From positions 191,153 to 253,979 of the forward strand of contig BJOX01000226.1 in the NCBI GenBank assembly GCA_009731375.1: DNA of 62,827 bases. Reading direction: 5' to 3'. The DNA comes from Paulinella micropora. Taxonomy: Eukaryota; Cercozoa; Imbricatea; Euglyphida. Under the pieces are notes generated by a model. That model made no database searches. It worked only from the letters and a program-made list of their open reading frames with translations, and was not told the origin of the DNA. A program made the position numbers and the translations under genes. Positions 40,165-52,194 of this stretch are shown piece by piece (within the stretch, counting starts at the first letter, position 1; each line of letters begins with the position of its first letter).

Positions 40165-42490
40165 TCAATTCCGTAATTGCCGCCGCTTGTTCAGCCTCCG
40201 AGAGCGCATCCATGTTGTCATGGTACAACGTCTCATCACTATGTACGCGACATAGTGACGTATTACGCCCCTAGTACGTAACCACCATATGGCGATTTGC
40301 GAATAGCATGACTTCCTCCAATGACTGTTCTCCTTCAACGCCTGCCGCTCATACTTTGGGACTCCCGGTCCTCCACTAAGGCGATCCGCCGTAGGATATC
40401 TCGCCTCCCCCGCATTTAATTCCATATTCCGAGCCGCGTTCGTATAAAAGGATGGGTCCGTGACATCCGGTCCCTTAGGCTGAAACTCTCCTGCTCCTTG
40501 CGCCGCGTTCACCACCGCCGGTCGTCGATATGGGTGTTGCCTTGTCTCCTCCCTGTGAGACGTCAGCCTCGCCCTTCCCCTGTAGTGATCCCCGCTTCCG
40601 CGTGCAGATCGGCCGCCGTATTGTCCCCTCATACCTCCACCACTTCCGCCGGTCTGCCGTCCCCCCTGCGGCGGCCTCACCGGCGCCCGCGGCATCTTCG
40701 ATGTTACCGAAGGCTCCAGATGCCTTTATCGCCTTGACGTCCTCGTGATTCATCGTCCAGGCCACCGGGTTGTTCTTACTCTGCCATTTTGCCACTTTCG
40801 TCGGCAACTTCAAGCCCGCGCTCAGCATTTCCGTCACCACAGTTTTGGTTGCCTGGTCTCTCGACAGCCCATGTCCCATGATCAGCGGGTATACCTGCCG
40901 GTCGTCATTGATCAGACACATATCCATTACTTCCTGGAATAAGGTCGTTAAAGGCACCCTGGCTCTGACCTTCTCGGCAATCACTCCCCGTACTGTTTTC
41001 AACTCTTCGTCCGCGTCGATGAGGGCTACGAACCCAAAAACCGTACCGAAGACGTAATGTATAACATCGACCATCTGCCAAGTTCGTCCTCTCTGGGTTC
41101 CTTGTAACTTGTGCTTCGAAAACCTCCCTCCGCGTCTGTTGGTCCGCTAACTTCCCGTTAGCCCCACCGGACCCCAAGACGTCACCGATGATGAAGCATA
41201 TCGTGTCCAAGTCAGTACCGCACTGCGCACCGCGCAGCTGACTTTTGAACTGTACTGCGAATTGGCGCAGCATATTCATATATGCCACATCCTCTCCTCG
41301 AGCCGGGTCGATGCTCTTATACCCCTGTCTCGCCAACTCCGTCTTCCTCAACTCCTTCGTCACCAGGATCTTCTCCCTTTTCTCTCATCCCGCGATAGAC
41401 CCGCGCCCCGTCTGTCCACTTGACCAACTCGTCCGGCTCCTCTTTCTTCCTCCGTCCGATTCCTCCTCCTCCGTCTCCTCTTCCAAATCCGAGTCCTCCA
41501 CCTCGCTCTTTGGCCTTCTTTCTTCTTCTTCTTGTGCTTTTTCTTCTTCTTTTTCGGCGAAGATGTCTCCGAATCTTCCGAGAGTTTCAGCCGGAGCCTT
41601 ATCCAAGCTACCCACCCATCGACGCATCCCCGCACTAAGGACAAGTGATATGCCCACCTTCGTAGCTCCTTGACGATCGCTTCTTCAGCCGCGCTGTCGG
41701 ACGTCCCGTCCAATTCTTTCGCTCTCTTCATGAGTTTATAAAGCACCGATTTGTCCTTCCTTAGATTCCCCATGGCATCCATTGCCTCTCCATACTGCGG
41801 CATCGCTTCCAAGAAGAAGTGAGCGTCCTCCTTCACTGCCGCAGCCCACATCTCATGGACCGTCTGTAGCCATGACGTCGAGTCCTCGATTGGATTCAAT
41901 GTCATTTTCTTGTTCCAGTCCTTGATCGCCGTCGTGACCTTGGGTGCTTGCTGACGGATTGACATCACCAACCGATTGATGACTTTCATCAGCGCGTCCA
42001 CATTGCCATTGGTAATTACCTCGCCGTCCTCCAATATCGGCCGTACGGTATATGACGTCCAGGCCTTTTCCGATATCTGAGTCCGGTGATGCCCCACCGC
42101 CACCGCCAGTACTTTCGCCGTCGTCGCCAGAATACCCGTTCTGATCCCCGGCCCCCAGGTGTGCTTACCTGCTGGTAGTAGCCATTCGTTCCACGCGTCT
42201 TTATCCTCTCCTATTCCCCCTTCTGTCCTCGACGAGGTCCACCGCTTGAATGCTTCGCGACTCAGTTGCTGGTAGATCTCTATAGCCGCCGGGTTCCCCT
42301 GCAACAGCTCGAGGAAATGATCGAACATAATCGGCGGGTTCCGTTCATATGTTAATTGCGCCGCCGCCACCAAACCCACCTTTTGCTCTTCCTCCCCCAG
42401 CTTCATTGGTGTAACCTCCGCTCGCTTGAGCGGCGTATATACAATCGGAGCACCGGTGGTGGGACCACGTCCGCCGCGTCGTTTGCCATC
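40165..42490 (-). pseudogene. Gag-like protein with RGG-rich tail, frameshifted
   Basis: One long coding stretch spread over several frames: a helical part with YTPLKRAEVTPMKLGEEEQK near its start; a poly-Lys/Glu tract near 41500-41580 where A runs shift the frame; a segment with MLRQFAVQFKSQLRGAQCGT; a segment LPTKVAKWQSKNNPVAWTMN; then an Arg/Gly-rich tail (GGMRGQYGGRSARGSGDHYR) like a nucleocapsid RNA-binding region. The 5' end coincides with the acceptor-like TCTACGTTAG at 42499-42490. Gag identity rests on this layout and the nearby integrase, not on a recognised domain. Confidence 0.4.
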
Positions 42491-42759
42491 TAACGTAGAA
42501 GGGAAAGATAATAACAAAGAATGATTCCATGTACATTCCTTCCTTTATAATATATATTCCCCATATTCCATGCCTCCCAAGCATACTCTGCCTCCAACTG
42601 CCAATAATATTATGCCCCCTTCCCTTCCAATCCATCCCGAAACCTTCCTTATATACATCCGAATCCCCCCGCCACTTAGTCCTCCCTTATTACTGTTTGT
42701 TTTGTTTTGGTTATTTTGTTTTTCCTTTTCGTTCCCTTCTCCCTTTCAACTTCTCCTTC

Positions 42760-43676
42760 CTACATACTGAGCTGAGCCAGCTCGTCCTTGTCCAAGTCCC
42801 CCATCCATTTATTGAACTCCTCCACCGTCTCGTGTCGTGCCAATGTCCCTTCTCTCCCTCCTTGAGTTTCCCTCGAGACCGTGCCTTCAGGCCTTACCTC
42901 ACCCCCCAACGGGTCCTCTATGTCTCCCATCTCGGCCATTTTTTTCTTTCTGTCTGGTTGCAAAGTTGATGGTCAATAGGAGAGATAGTACTCCTACCCA
43001 AATAAATAATTTCCCTCTCCTTCTCCAATGACTTGATCCATTCCTCTGTATCTTCCCTTCGCCACTCATTATCACTTGCATTTCCCTGTGTTTGTTCTTT
43101 TGTCCACCATTCCCGCAAGCGTCCTATGTATCGTTCCCATCGATCAGGTTGTCCGTCACGCCATTTTCTCTCCCAATCATTTGTCTCAGCAACCGTGCCT
43201 GAGAGTGCAGCCTGAGATGACAAAATGACACTCTGAACCATTTCCCCCATCTTCCGTTCTACTCTCTGAAGATATACATATTATCTGTGGGCCTCATCCG
43301 TTTCCCTATAATGGGCCCAATAGGGTTCTCTCATTTCCTCCGGCATTGTACTAGTCGCCGCTTTCCATACCGATCGTATTATTTCCCATCTCGATTCCTC
43401 AATTATTTCTTTTACATACTGTTTTTGTTCTTGTCCGACCTCCCATGCCTGAGCCAACCTCTCCAACTGTCCCCTCGTCTCATCATCCAATGTCCCCCTT
43501 ATCTCTTGTTCTACCTCCAAAGCTTCTTCCAGGTCTTCGTCCTCCATTCGTTCTTTATCCTCCATTCTCCCCAGCACTTCTTGTTCCACCAACAAAACCT
43601 CCTCCTGCATACGTTCCTCAGCCTCCTTTTTCCCATTTCTATCCATTCCTAACGTAGAAGCAACCATGCGTTCCAC
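42760..43676 (-). pseudogene. Charged coiled-coil ORFs, probably one broken gene
   Basis: Three successive minus-strand frames: 43676-43281 (LVEQEVLGRMEDKERMEDED, acidic helix), 43250-42918 (WERYIGRLREWWTKEQTQGN) and 42963-42760 (EEFNKWMGDLDKDELAQL). Similar composition and direct succession suggest one protein broken by shifts, or exons of one gene. TCTACGTTAG lies at 43658-43649 near the start. No family recognised. Confidence 0.35.
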
Positions 43677-43751
43677 CCTCCAACATCCTGCACCTAATTA
43701 TTCCTCTGTCTCTTTTTACCCCTCCCATATATTCCACCTCCTCCTCAAGGT

Positions 43752-44490
43752 CTATTCCCATCGTCTCGAGGTGCCATTTGGCCGGTCGTATCGAGTTCTC
43801 AGAAACTTTGCCCGTCTTTGCCTGGCGAACCCTTCAAATTTATCGTAAAGGGCTTTGACCCTCCCCGCTTCCGCCTTCAGCATCACTAACCCTTCCGGTG
43901 TTTCATTTCCTTCCTCTTCTGCCGCCTTAATCTTCCTAACGCTGGCCTTGTATACCTCCCACATATCCTTCACTTGCCTGTACGTATTACTATCCAGCGG
44001 AACCTTTACTTCCTCTGGTTTCCATAGCTCCGATTCGGGGTACTCCTGCTCCTGTATCCACGCCTCCTCCCAATAATATTAATTCATCACCTCGTCCCTT
44101 TTTTGCTCCTCCTTCAACTCCTTCTCCCTCTTTTCCTGCACCTTCCTTTCCCTCAAGGAACATAGTTTCTCGAACCCCTTCAATACCTCCACCGCCTCCT
44201 TATGCCTTTTAGTCCACGCCCTCTCTTGCCTCGTTCCAGGCCGCATTGCTATATATTCCGCCGCCGTTTCAGCGGACCCCTTCAATCGATCCCTAATTCC
44301 ATAGACGTCCCTGTCTACCCTGATTTTCCCTTCTTCCCACAAAGTCTCGTCGTCGATGTCCTCCTCATCCACCGCCTTCGACTTTGCCCCCTTGTCAGCT
44401 TCCTTCTTCCCAGCATCCCTTCTCTCCCTCTTGTCACCACCACCTTCCTGTCCTTCCGAAGCCATAACAATGTCGTACACCTAACGTAGA
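43752..44490 (-). pseudogene. Charged helical ORFs, unknown
   Basis: 44465-44079 encodes MASEGQEGGGDKRERRDAGK and a Lys/Glu helix ending KEEQKRDEVMN; 43973-43752 encodes KDMWEVYKASVRKIKAAEEE and ends in RPNGTSRRWE. The first is immediately preceded by TCTACGTTAG (44490-44481). Composition matches the neighbouring ORFs. Function unknown. Confidence 0.33.
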
Positions 44491-46490
44491 CATAATACCC
44501 CGTGTTTCCCCATCATGTCTTTCCCCTAATTCCATTTACCATACCCCCTCTAAGCTCCCCCGGCTTCGCACCCTGTGCGCAAAAAAAATAAGAGCTTGAA
44601 GGACATTGATATGGCCGACATAGGTAATAATCCACTCTTCATAAAAACCCGCAAAAGCCACCAAAAAGGACGCCATGTTTGGCCCAACCACCCCAGAGCT
44701 GTCCTCCGTAACAACCGTGAAATTCCACATGGAGTTTTGCGCCATGATGTCTCATGCAACTTCGTCCTCTTTTGTCGTCCCCCTTCCGCTTTTCCCCAAT
44801 CCAACTCCACCAATCGTTTCCCCATCCATTCCTTTGTGATTCCTTCTGATTTTCATCCTCCAATTCCAGTTGACTGTGAAAATAAACCATCCCAACCCAG
44901 CCATCCTCTCATACCGACTTGCCATCTCCAACAGATCGTCCTCCACCTGATCCTCCTTCCTTGTAAACCCTTCCCCTTGTTATGCCATATCAACGGTGGC
45001 ATTTGTCCCCCAAGCTTCCAAATCCGTCCTGTATCCCCCCTTTTGACATGTTTCCCCATGTCTGTGCTCCCCCCAGCACACCAACCCCCTTTGACATTCC
45101 GTGAGTTCCACCCACCTTCCATGTCATTCCTATGTTCCCACTCCATCAACCATCATGAAAAACACGTTGCCACAGCATCATATTCAAAAGCAAACATAGA
45201 ACCACTGTTTGCATACAGTATTCCATCCTGTTTTATAAGTGACGTGTCATGGGTGACGTGTTTCTTGTGACATGCGAACACAGCAACCCCTGCTCATCGC
45301 ACCAAGTTCTCAAAATTCCGTAAAGAAGTCATGAAAAGTATCTTCCCCACATATATGCACATGAATGCAACCATATTCCGCAATAAATGTCGAGTTCTCA
45401 TGTCAAAAACCACTTCCCGCCAAGTGATGTGTGTGTCCCAATGAATGCAACCAGTTCCCGCCAAAACCCATGAGAACCCAAAGACAACTCAAAAAATGCA
45501 TATTCCCATCGTATATCCATCCAAAACCATTCAAAAACCATCAATAAAACCAAGTTTCCCATAGATAAACCATGTCGCAACTTCGAATCTGTGTGATTTG
45601 TTTTTCCAAGTCAGAGATGTCCCAAAAATTTCTGAGTAACGAGGAAAATTTCCTTACTCCGTAAACCATGTTTTTATTAGCGACTCCATTGTTGCAGTGA
45701 CTCAATATTTAATAATATAAAACGTCTATCTAACGACATGAAGAATGAGGAATACCTAACGTAGAATGGACTCCGTACTCTCCAAGCCAAGGAAAACCGA
45801 CAGAAAGGGACATTGAGTAATGCCATTATATACCGGGTGGGCCGGCATATAACCGGTAGTCGGTTTCCATAATACATTTACTTGTTACGATAGTACGATA
45901 TTTAATAACCGATAACTGTACTAACGATCTTTAATAACAGATAACTGTACTAACGATAATATGAAGACTGAGGAATACCTAAAGTAGGGACTACGTAGTC
46001 TCCAGACCAAGGATAACCGACAGACCGGAACGGTAAGTATTGCCATTATATACCGGATGGGCCGGCATAATCCCTTCTCCCCCCGAACGCGCTCACCTGT
46101 GTGCGCGCGAGGAGTCGAACTTACGCCCCCGCCGACCGACCTCGGGATAGAATGTAAATACGCACCTGATTGACGGTCGTCACCGTACTCGTATGAATGG
46201 CTTAAGCAAAATTTCGGGTTGGGCCATTCGATTCTACTTCATTTCGCCGCCACCCAACGCTCGAAAAATAGGTATCCGCCATCCCGCTCGAAACCGTTAC
46301 CTCACACGACATGAACAAGATACTTGCCCCTTTTCCAATTTCCCCCCTATCCGGCCCCTTGTCATTCATCGTCCCCCCGACCTAGTGTCGGTCTATACTA
46401 TCCCGTGCGAGTCTTCTTTCCCTCGGATCCGAAACTCAACTAATTCCGTTGATCCGGCGCTCGCCATGCTGTGCCGCCTCGTATTCGATC
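44491..46490. other. Retroelement-block sequence without a supported gene
   Basis: Open frames exist on both strands (for example 44575-45270 plus) but none has a domain or convincing composition. Contains the 45751-46075 duplicated segment. A TCTACGTTAG copy lies at 45765-45756. Confidence 0.5.
45751..46075. repeat. Diverged direct duplication, ~105 bp, offset ~216 bp
   Basis: GAGGAATACCTAACGTAG... (from about 45748) and GAGGAATACCTAAAGTAG... (from about 45964) each run into a matching segment ending GGCCGGCATA. Two short related units (ATAACTGTACTAACGAT) lie between them. Confidence 0.7.
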
Positions 46491-46511
46491 CCAACGCGTT
46501 GACACCGATCC

Positions 46512-46655
46512 CGATGCGCTGAAGCCGATTCCGACGCGCTGAAGCTGATCCCGACGCGCTAAAGCCGAATCCGATGCGCTGAAGCCGATCCCGACGCGCT
46601 GAAGCCGACTCCGATGCGCTGAAGCCGATCCCGACGCGCTGAAGCCGAATCTGAT
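46512..46655. repeat. 20-bp tandem repeat, about 7 copies
   Basis: Units of the form GATGCGCTGAAGCCGATCCC alternate between GATG and GACG starts. A 20-bp unit is not a multiple of three and cycles all frames. Confidence 0.85.
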
Positions 46656-47062
46656 AACATATCCTCTTATTATATAATGCCCTCTCGGTGCGCTGTAGTC
46701 CCGGACGTCCAGCCCAGAGGCAACGTAGCCAAAGGCTCCCCCGGACCTTTGCTAACCCCACCGTGGTCCCCCCCAGCTCTGAAACGCCATGCTTAAAACG
46801 AACCTGAGAGCCGATAATACGAATGATATATACCCCCTATCTATCTGCCTATATGTGCCCCTTCCCCATCCTCTTCTGTTGCCCCCTTTCACCCGAGTGC
46901 CCGCTCCCCCTTCATCATCATCGTCATCCTTCTCATCTTTCTCATCGCTGTCCCGCGCCCCCTCTCCTCTCGCTATTCTATCCATTCCCCGTACTATTCT
47001 ATCCGTCCCGCTTCTATTCTATCCATCCTATTCACTATCCCTATTTGTATCCCCTGTCTTCC

Positions 47063-47096
<34 letters not shown>

Positions 47097-47452
47097 NNNN
47101 NNNNNNCCCAGTCTTGGTCCGTATACCCCTTTTACCCACCAATATATGTTATAGATCCCCCAAAGTCTGAGAATATAAAGCCCGATGTCATCACTCGTCA
47201 TAGAGCGGAAGAATATAAAGTCTTGGGCCACCCCGTTCCGCAGTTCCCCCAATGAGCCTATAAGGCATAAGACATGTATGTCGTTTTAGTTTCCGATATA
47301 TCCGCAAAGTCTGATAGAGTAACTCCGCTATGTCCTGTAAGCCCGTATAGTTTCATAATATGTCAGTTTGTTATATCCCGCGTAAACCCGTAAGGCCACA
47401 TAATATTATAATTGGTCATGTAACCCAGAGGCCCGCATAGTATAATAATTTT

Positions 47453-47491
<39 letters not shown>

Positions 47492-47659
47492 TATATATAC
47501 CCGTATGTCCACAATGTGTACCTCGTAGGTTTGATGTTCGGGTCATCAGCCCGCCGCTGTACCTATAAAGGTAAAAATATACCGCTCCCCTTTCTCTTTT
47601 TGTCAGTCTTTCCAATCCCGCGTATTGTTAGTACCCTCATCACCCCATTCTATACCCGC
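46656..47659. other. No gene seen; poly-C gap and (AT)n
   Basis: Includes a poly-C run with a 10-N gap (47067-47106) and an (AT)n tract at 47454-47502. Short frames here are unsupported. Confidence 0.6.
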
Positions 47660-47942
47660 ATGTCATTAGTACCGTTATCACCCTCAAATTTATCCGCGTC
47701 TCATTAATACCGTTATCACCCTCAAAATATATCCGCGTGACTCATTAATACCGTTATCACCCTCAAAATATATCCGCTTCTCAGTGATACCGTTATCATC
47801 CTCAAATATATCCGCTTCTCAGTAATACCGTTATCACCCTCAAAATATATCCGCTTCTCAGTAATACCGTTATCACCCTCAAAATATATCAGCTTCTTAG
47901 TAATACCGTTATCACCCTCAAAATTATATCCGCTTCTCATTC
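47660..47942. repeat. ~38-bp tandem repeat, seven copies
   Basis: TACCGTTATCACCCTCAAA recurs near 47672, 47709, 47749, 47789, 47827, 47866 and 47906, each followed by an A/T stretch and a TCCGC or CAGC motif; the step is 37-40 bp. Confidence 0.85.
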
Positions 47943-48028
47943 GTTTCGTTTCATCCTTTCTCGTTTCATCTCTCTCATCATTCAACACTCTTCTTCCTTC
48001 TCTCTTCTTCAGTCCGTCAGCCTCCTCA

Positions 48029-48673
48029 TCATTGTGCCCGTCCCCTTGCCCTGGTCGTGTGACCACCCGTTGTAGGCCGCTTCTTGCCTCTAGACCCTAC
48101 CGCCGCTGGCCGGGCCCCAATAATTTCGAAAGGTAATCCTTCCGCTTCTATCTCATCCCAAATTTGTGCCGGTATCCGCCTTTCCTCTGATAGTTCAAAT
48201 GGCACATTCAATACCAACGGCGGTCTCGTCTGAATGGTATATGGGATATGGTCCTCATCATCTAACTTGATGGTCGCATCCCATGTTTCTTTTCTTACCC
48301 CCTTTTCCACAAAGACTGGATCGAATCGCCGCGTCTTGTCGTCTTCGACTTCATAGCTACTCCTCCAAAACTGCATCACCGGCGTGATCCCGCTTCCCGC
48401 CTTATGCCGTGATGTTCCCCGTAAGCTGAGTACCCGCATGACGTAAAAGTCGTCTATCGTATCGCCACTCACCTTCCTCTTCGCCGGCCTCATCCAATAG
48501 AATTTACCTGTCTTCCATTTGATCTTATCCACCTTTACCGGTTTGCTCACCCATTGACCCCTTCCGTTCTTGATCTCTATTGTTCCCTCCGGTTCCTTAG
48601 GCTTCGTCGGTCTCCCCGGATCCCGTTTCGCTTCGTCCGCCGATGCGTTCACTCCTTTTCCTTTCCTCTCCAT
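48029..48673 (-). CDS. Post-integrase retroelement ORF, unknown
   Basis: 214 residues, open from ATG 48673 to stop: a basic start (MERKGKGVNASADEAKRDPG), then a mixed globular part with WVSKPVKVDKIKWKTGKFYW and FYVMRVLSLRGTSRHKAGSG, and a basic end. It follows the integrase on the same strand by about 300 bp. No family recognised. Confidence 0.45.
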   Translation of the reverse strand: MERKGKGVNASADEAKRDPGRPTKPKEPEGTIEIKNGRGQWVSKPVKVDKIKWKTGKFYWMRPAKRKVSGDTIDDFYVMRVLSLRGTSRHKAGSGITPVMQFWRSSYEVEDDKTRRFDPVFVEKGVRKETWDATIKLDDEDHIPYTIQTRPPLVLNVPFELSEERRIPAQIWDEIEAEGLPFEIIGARPAAVGSRGKKRPTTGGHTTRARGRAQ

Positions 48674-48983
48674 CTCCCTCCTTTTCGCCTCCCCGGGAGC
48701 TTCCCTCTTGTTCTATTCCCGCTGTTTCGCTTCCTCTTTCCTCTGCCTCTGAGGCACTCTCTCATGTGAACCCTTCTCCAGTTCTATTTGTAACCTTTTC
48801 TTCTCCTCCTGGTCCTGCTCGTACGTCAATGTTCCTTCAAACTCGTAATCTCCTCGAGCCGCTGAGACAAGTCAACAAAAGCCACGGGTTACTATCCTGA
48901 TCCGCTGTCCGCTCCAAAGCATCTTTCTCCGTTTCGTAATCTAAAGTAAGGTGAAAACTTCACTAACCTCCGGACGTGGACTA

Positions 48984-50448
48984 TCAGTGTTCCTTGTTCG
49001 TCTGCTGGTGCCTTATCTTATAGTTATAAGCCGCGGTCTGCTTCATGATCTGATACGGCCCCTGCCACTTCTCGTATAGCTTCGTCGAGACCCCCACCGG
49101 TACATTTGGACAGTATAAAAGCACCGTATCCCCCACTCTGAATTCCACGTGCTTAAACTTTTGTTGCCCCTTCTCGTCCTCCGACAGCATCGCCGCCACC
49201 CGATGCTTGGTCACGATGTGTTCCGCTTCCGCAATAGCCCGCAATCTCACCGCCATCAGCTCCATGGGCTAATATAAAGCCTTCTGTTGCATCACGTCTT
49301 GTGGCGTGTTCAGAACCCTCCCGAACACCATCTGATGCGGGCACAGCCTCGCTCTTCCCCCCAAAGACGACGAACCCAAATTATTCACCGCAAAAGTGAA
49401 CGCTTGTGGTGCATCTGGCCACTTGGTCTGCCCGCTCTGGCAATATGTCTTCAAGGAAGCCTTCAGTGTCCGATGCATCCTTTCTATCTTCCCGTTGGCC
49501 ATAGGATTGTATGCCGTCACATAATCCCACCTGAACCCGTAATACTAATAAGCACTGAGTTCGGTCGATACCCAATTGATAAAGGAACTCCCCCTATCCG
49601 ATATGATCTTCCTGGGCACCCCGATCCGACTGAAGACATCGATCAACGCTTTGGCCGTGGTCTCCTTTGCATCATCTGCCGTGGGAACCGCTATGATAAT
49701 TAGAAGCCCGATCAATGATTGTGAGGATGTATTTGTACCGACCCTCCCCCGCCTCTGGTAAAGGCCCCACATAATCTATGTGTATCGTATCGAATATGTC
49801 ACGTGTCAGATCAAACTGTCCCAGTAGCCCTCGATTCGCGTCATAGGTCGTCTTCGCCCTCTGACAATTCCCGCATCCCGAAATGAAGTTTTTGATATCC
49901 TTGTCCATGGTATCCCAATAAAACCGTCGAGTCATGGACCACTTCATCCTATCCAGCCCCGGATGGCTCTGTAACTGGCAATTGTGTGCCCCTATCAAGA
50001 CCGCATACCGCAATTCTTTGCATATCACCCATCGCTTCGGGTCATCCTTGTTTCTCGCCCCGCTCCCAAAGTACCAAATCAGCCCGTCCGAATAAGCATA
50101 CTTCTCTTTCCGTCTTCGTGTATCCGCATCCTCTGAAATCCCTGTCGGGTTCTCCTGGTTAGCTATGAGCTTCTTCCACTCCTCACTATCTCTTGTCAGT
50201 TTGCGAAACATGTCCACCGATGCAAACTTAATCTCCGTCTTGTTCTCCAGCTGCATTGCCACCCGACTTGGATGTGTCTCCCCCAACTGGAGTTCTGGTT
50301 TAGCCTCCATTTGCCCCGCCTCAACCTCTACCTTCGTGGGGATCAGTATCATGATTCCCCACCATTTGCATGGTTCACCACGGGAAAGGTTCAAGTTGCA
50401 TCCTCCACCTCCTCCTCTGGTTGTTCCCACTGCACCGCCTCTTTCCAC
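48984..50448 (-). pseudogene. Ty3/gypsy-type integrase, broken
   Basis: Zinc-binding H2C2 region: AHNCQLQSHPGLDRMKWSMT through GCGNCQRAK (about 50010-49850). Catalytic core: HIDYVGPLPE (Asp), KIISDRGSSF (Asp) and GKIERMHRTLK (Glu). A C-terminal region GDTVLLYCPNVPVGVSTKLY precedes WQGPYQI. The frame shifts near 49690, and stops TAG (49545-49547) and TAA (49269-49271) are in frame, so it is dead as read. The frame upstream of 50448 (50731-50449) is charged and lacks RT motifs. Confidence 0.85.
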
Positions 50449-50890
50449 ATCTTTTCCTCGTATCCACGTCGAGCATCCTCCATCCCATGTTCAAACTCTT
50501 GCAACAATCTGCTGGTCTCGTATGAGCCGCCTCGTAACACTGCACGTCTTCCCGTTGTATCGTCGTCCTATACCTATGTATCTCTGTGGCCACCTCCGCT
50601 ACATAATCCATTCCATTAATTGGCTTCTTGTCGCCAAAATCCTCTCTCTGTTCCTCCACCTCTAGATCCATATGCCCCAATACCGTCATAACCGCCGCCG
50701 CCGTCTTGAAATGAAACCTACTCAGGTTCATGCAGTCACCCGTTCTTAATTCCCTTGCCAGTGGTTTTCGTTACTCTCATGGCCTTTTATAAAATTTTTC
50801 TTCTTCTTCTTTCCTCTCTTGTTTCCTTCCATGTTTTCCCCTTCCTTTATATCTTTCTTCCTGCGCTCTCTTCCCGGCTGCTTCTCACTC

Positions 50891-50913
50891 TTTTTTTTTT
50901 TTTTTTTTTTTAA

Positions 50914-50998
<85 letters not shown>

Positions 50999-51240
50999 NN
51001 NNNNNNNNNNNNNNNNNNNNNNNNNNNNNNNNNNNNNNNNNNNNNNNNNNNNNNNNNNNNNNNNNNNNNNNNNNNNNNNNNNNNNNNNNNNNNNNNNNNN
51101 NNNNNNNNNNNNNNNNNNNNNNNNNNNNNNNNNNNNNNNNNNNNNNNNNNNNNNNNNNNNNNNNNNNNNNNNNNNNNNNNNNNNNNNNNNNNNNNNNNNN
51201 NNNNNNNNNNNNNNNNNNNNNNNNNNNNNNNNNNNNNNNT
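50891..51240. repeat. Poly-T run and assembly gap
   Basis: About 100 T, interrupted once by AACA, then N from 50999 to 51239. On the minus strand this is a poly-A run and could be the tail of an inserted retroposon. Confidence 0.9.
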
Positions 51241-51516
51241 TATTGCTGTTGACATTCAAGACAACAAAAAAAATTAGTTTTGAGTTTTTGTGTCAGATTT
51301 TCATTTTTGTGACAGTTTTTCATTTTTGTGACAAAAATTCAATTTTTCAAATTTAACGGTAACATTTCGCGAAAATTTACGATATTTTGCGGACGAATAT
51401 AGCAGTTAATTTGAAAAATTCAAATTTTCACCCAAAATCAAAATTCCAACCAAAACTGAAATTCCAACCAAAACAGAAAAATCAATTTTTTTTGTTGTCT
51501 TGAATGTCAACAGCAA

Positions 51517-51518
<2 letters not shown>
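51241..51518. mobile_element. MITE with perfect 35-bp terminal inverted repeats
   Basis: 51241-51275 (TATTGCTGTTGACATTCAAG...) is the exact reverse complement of 51484-51518 (...CTTGAATGTCAACAGCAATA). The 278-bp element has an AT-rich interior and no ORF. The outermost TA on both sides fits a TA target duplication as in Tc1/mariner MITEs; the left flank is the gap, so this cannot be confirmed. Confidence 0.85.
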
Positions 51519-51577
<59 letters not shown>

Positions 51578-52194
51578 TTTAGTTTTTCCCCTTTCTTTCT
51601 TTCTCAGTTTCTTTCGTGCTTTTTCGTTTTCTTCTTTCTTTCTTTTTTTTTTATTTTTTTTTTAACGCTTCACTTTTTCACTTTTGTATTAATATATATC
51701 TCTTGATACCTCTTACATTCTGCTCTTACGCTTCCCACTTATTCCTACAAGTGGCAAGTATTGTATTATTAAAAGTGTTTGTGTAAAAAATATATATATA
51801 TATATTTGTAATATATATAATATACAATATTATATATATATAATAAACTATTTTTTTTCTTTCTTTTTGTGTTAGTATCTTGATGCCACTTCATTTACTG
51901 CCGACAAGTTTTTATGTTTTTTTTAAAAACGTACGAAGACTTTGTTTAATAGATTATCAACTCCTTGCCTACATTTTCCCGCCAACACTTTCAATAAGGC
52001 TGGGCTGGTGCCTGGGCGCTGAGACCGATGACGCGCAGATATCGATGATGCCACATGAACGCCGTTGGTGACACTCTGAATTTCTGCCACTCGCGAAGAT
52101 GAACCTGAGAGGGAATATCAGTATTCTTTCTTACAGCCGTTTTCAGTTGGCATTCGAGTTCATCATTTGATTTTCCTCTTGAGGTCCTTGGGGC
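51519..52194. other. (ATT)n, (TA)n and likely 3' flank of the host gene
   Basis: (ATT)n to about 51576, T-rich to 51665, (TA)n around 51787-51843, then unique sequence that is probably the 3' UTR or flank of the minus-strand CNS1/TTC4 gene. No other gene seen. Confidence 0.55.

Larger units (their letters stand above)
39575..50750 (-). mobile_element. Minus-strand retroelement-related block
   Basis: Coding-dense on the minus strand with a Ty3/gypsy-type integrase at 48984-50448 and gag-like or charged coiled-coil ORFs below it. All are broken by stops or shifts. No reverse transcriptase is visible; the gap at 50999-51239 lies upstream. Long terminal repeats were not identified. The block may be more than one element. 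Confidence 0.55.

Noticed and set aside
44575-45270. 231-codon plus-strand frame in the retroelement block
   Set aside because: Pro/His/Ser-rich, no domain, and opposite to the coding strand of the block.
45751-46075. Duplicated segment as a pair of LTRs
   Set aside because: Only 216 bp apart with no coding DNA between; no TG...CA ends or primer site seen.
47660-47942. CRISPR-like regular repeat
   Set aside because: The ~38-bp units are tandem without unique spacers; this is a minisatellite.
49269-49547. Stop-codon reassignment to explain in-frame TAG and TAA in the retroelement integrase
   Set aside because: The TTC4 gene uses normal stops, and in the virus-like copies stop positions correspond to varied residues (Glu, Arg, Cys), as expected from random decay.
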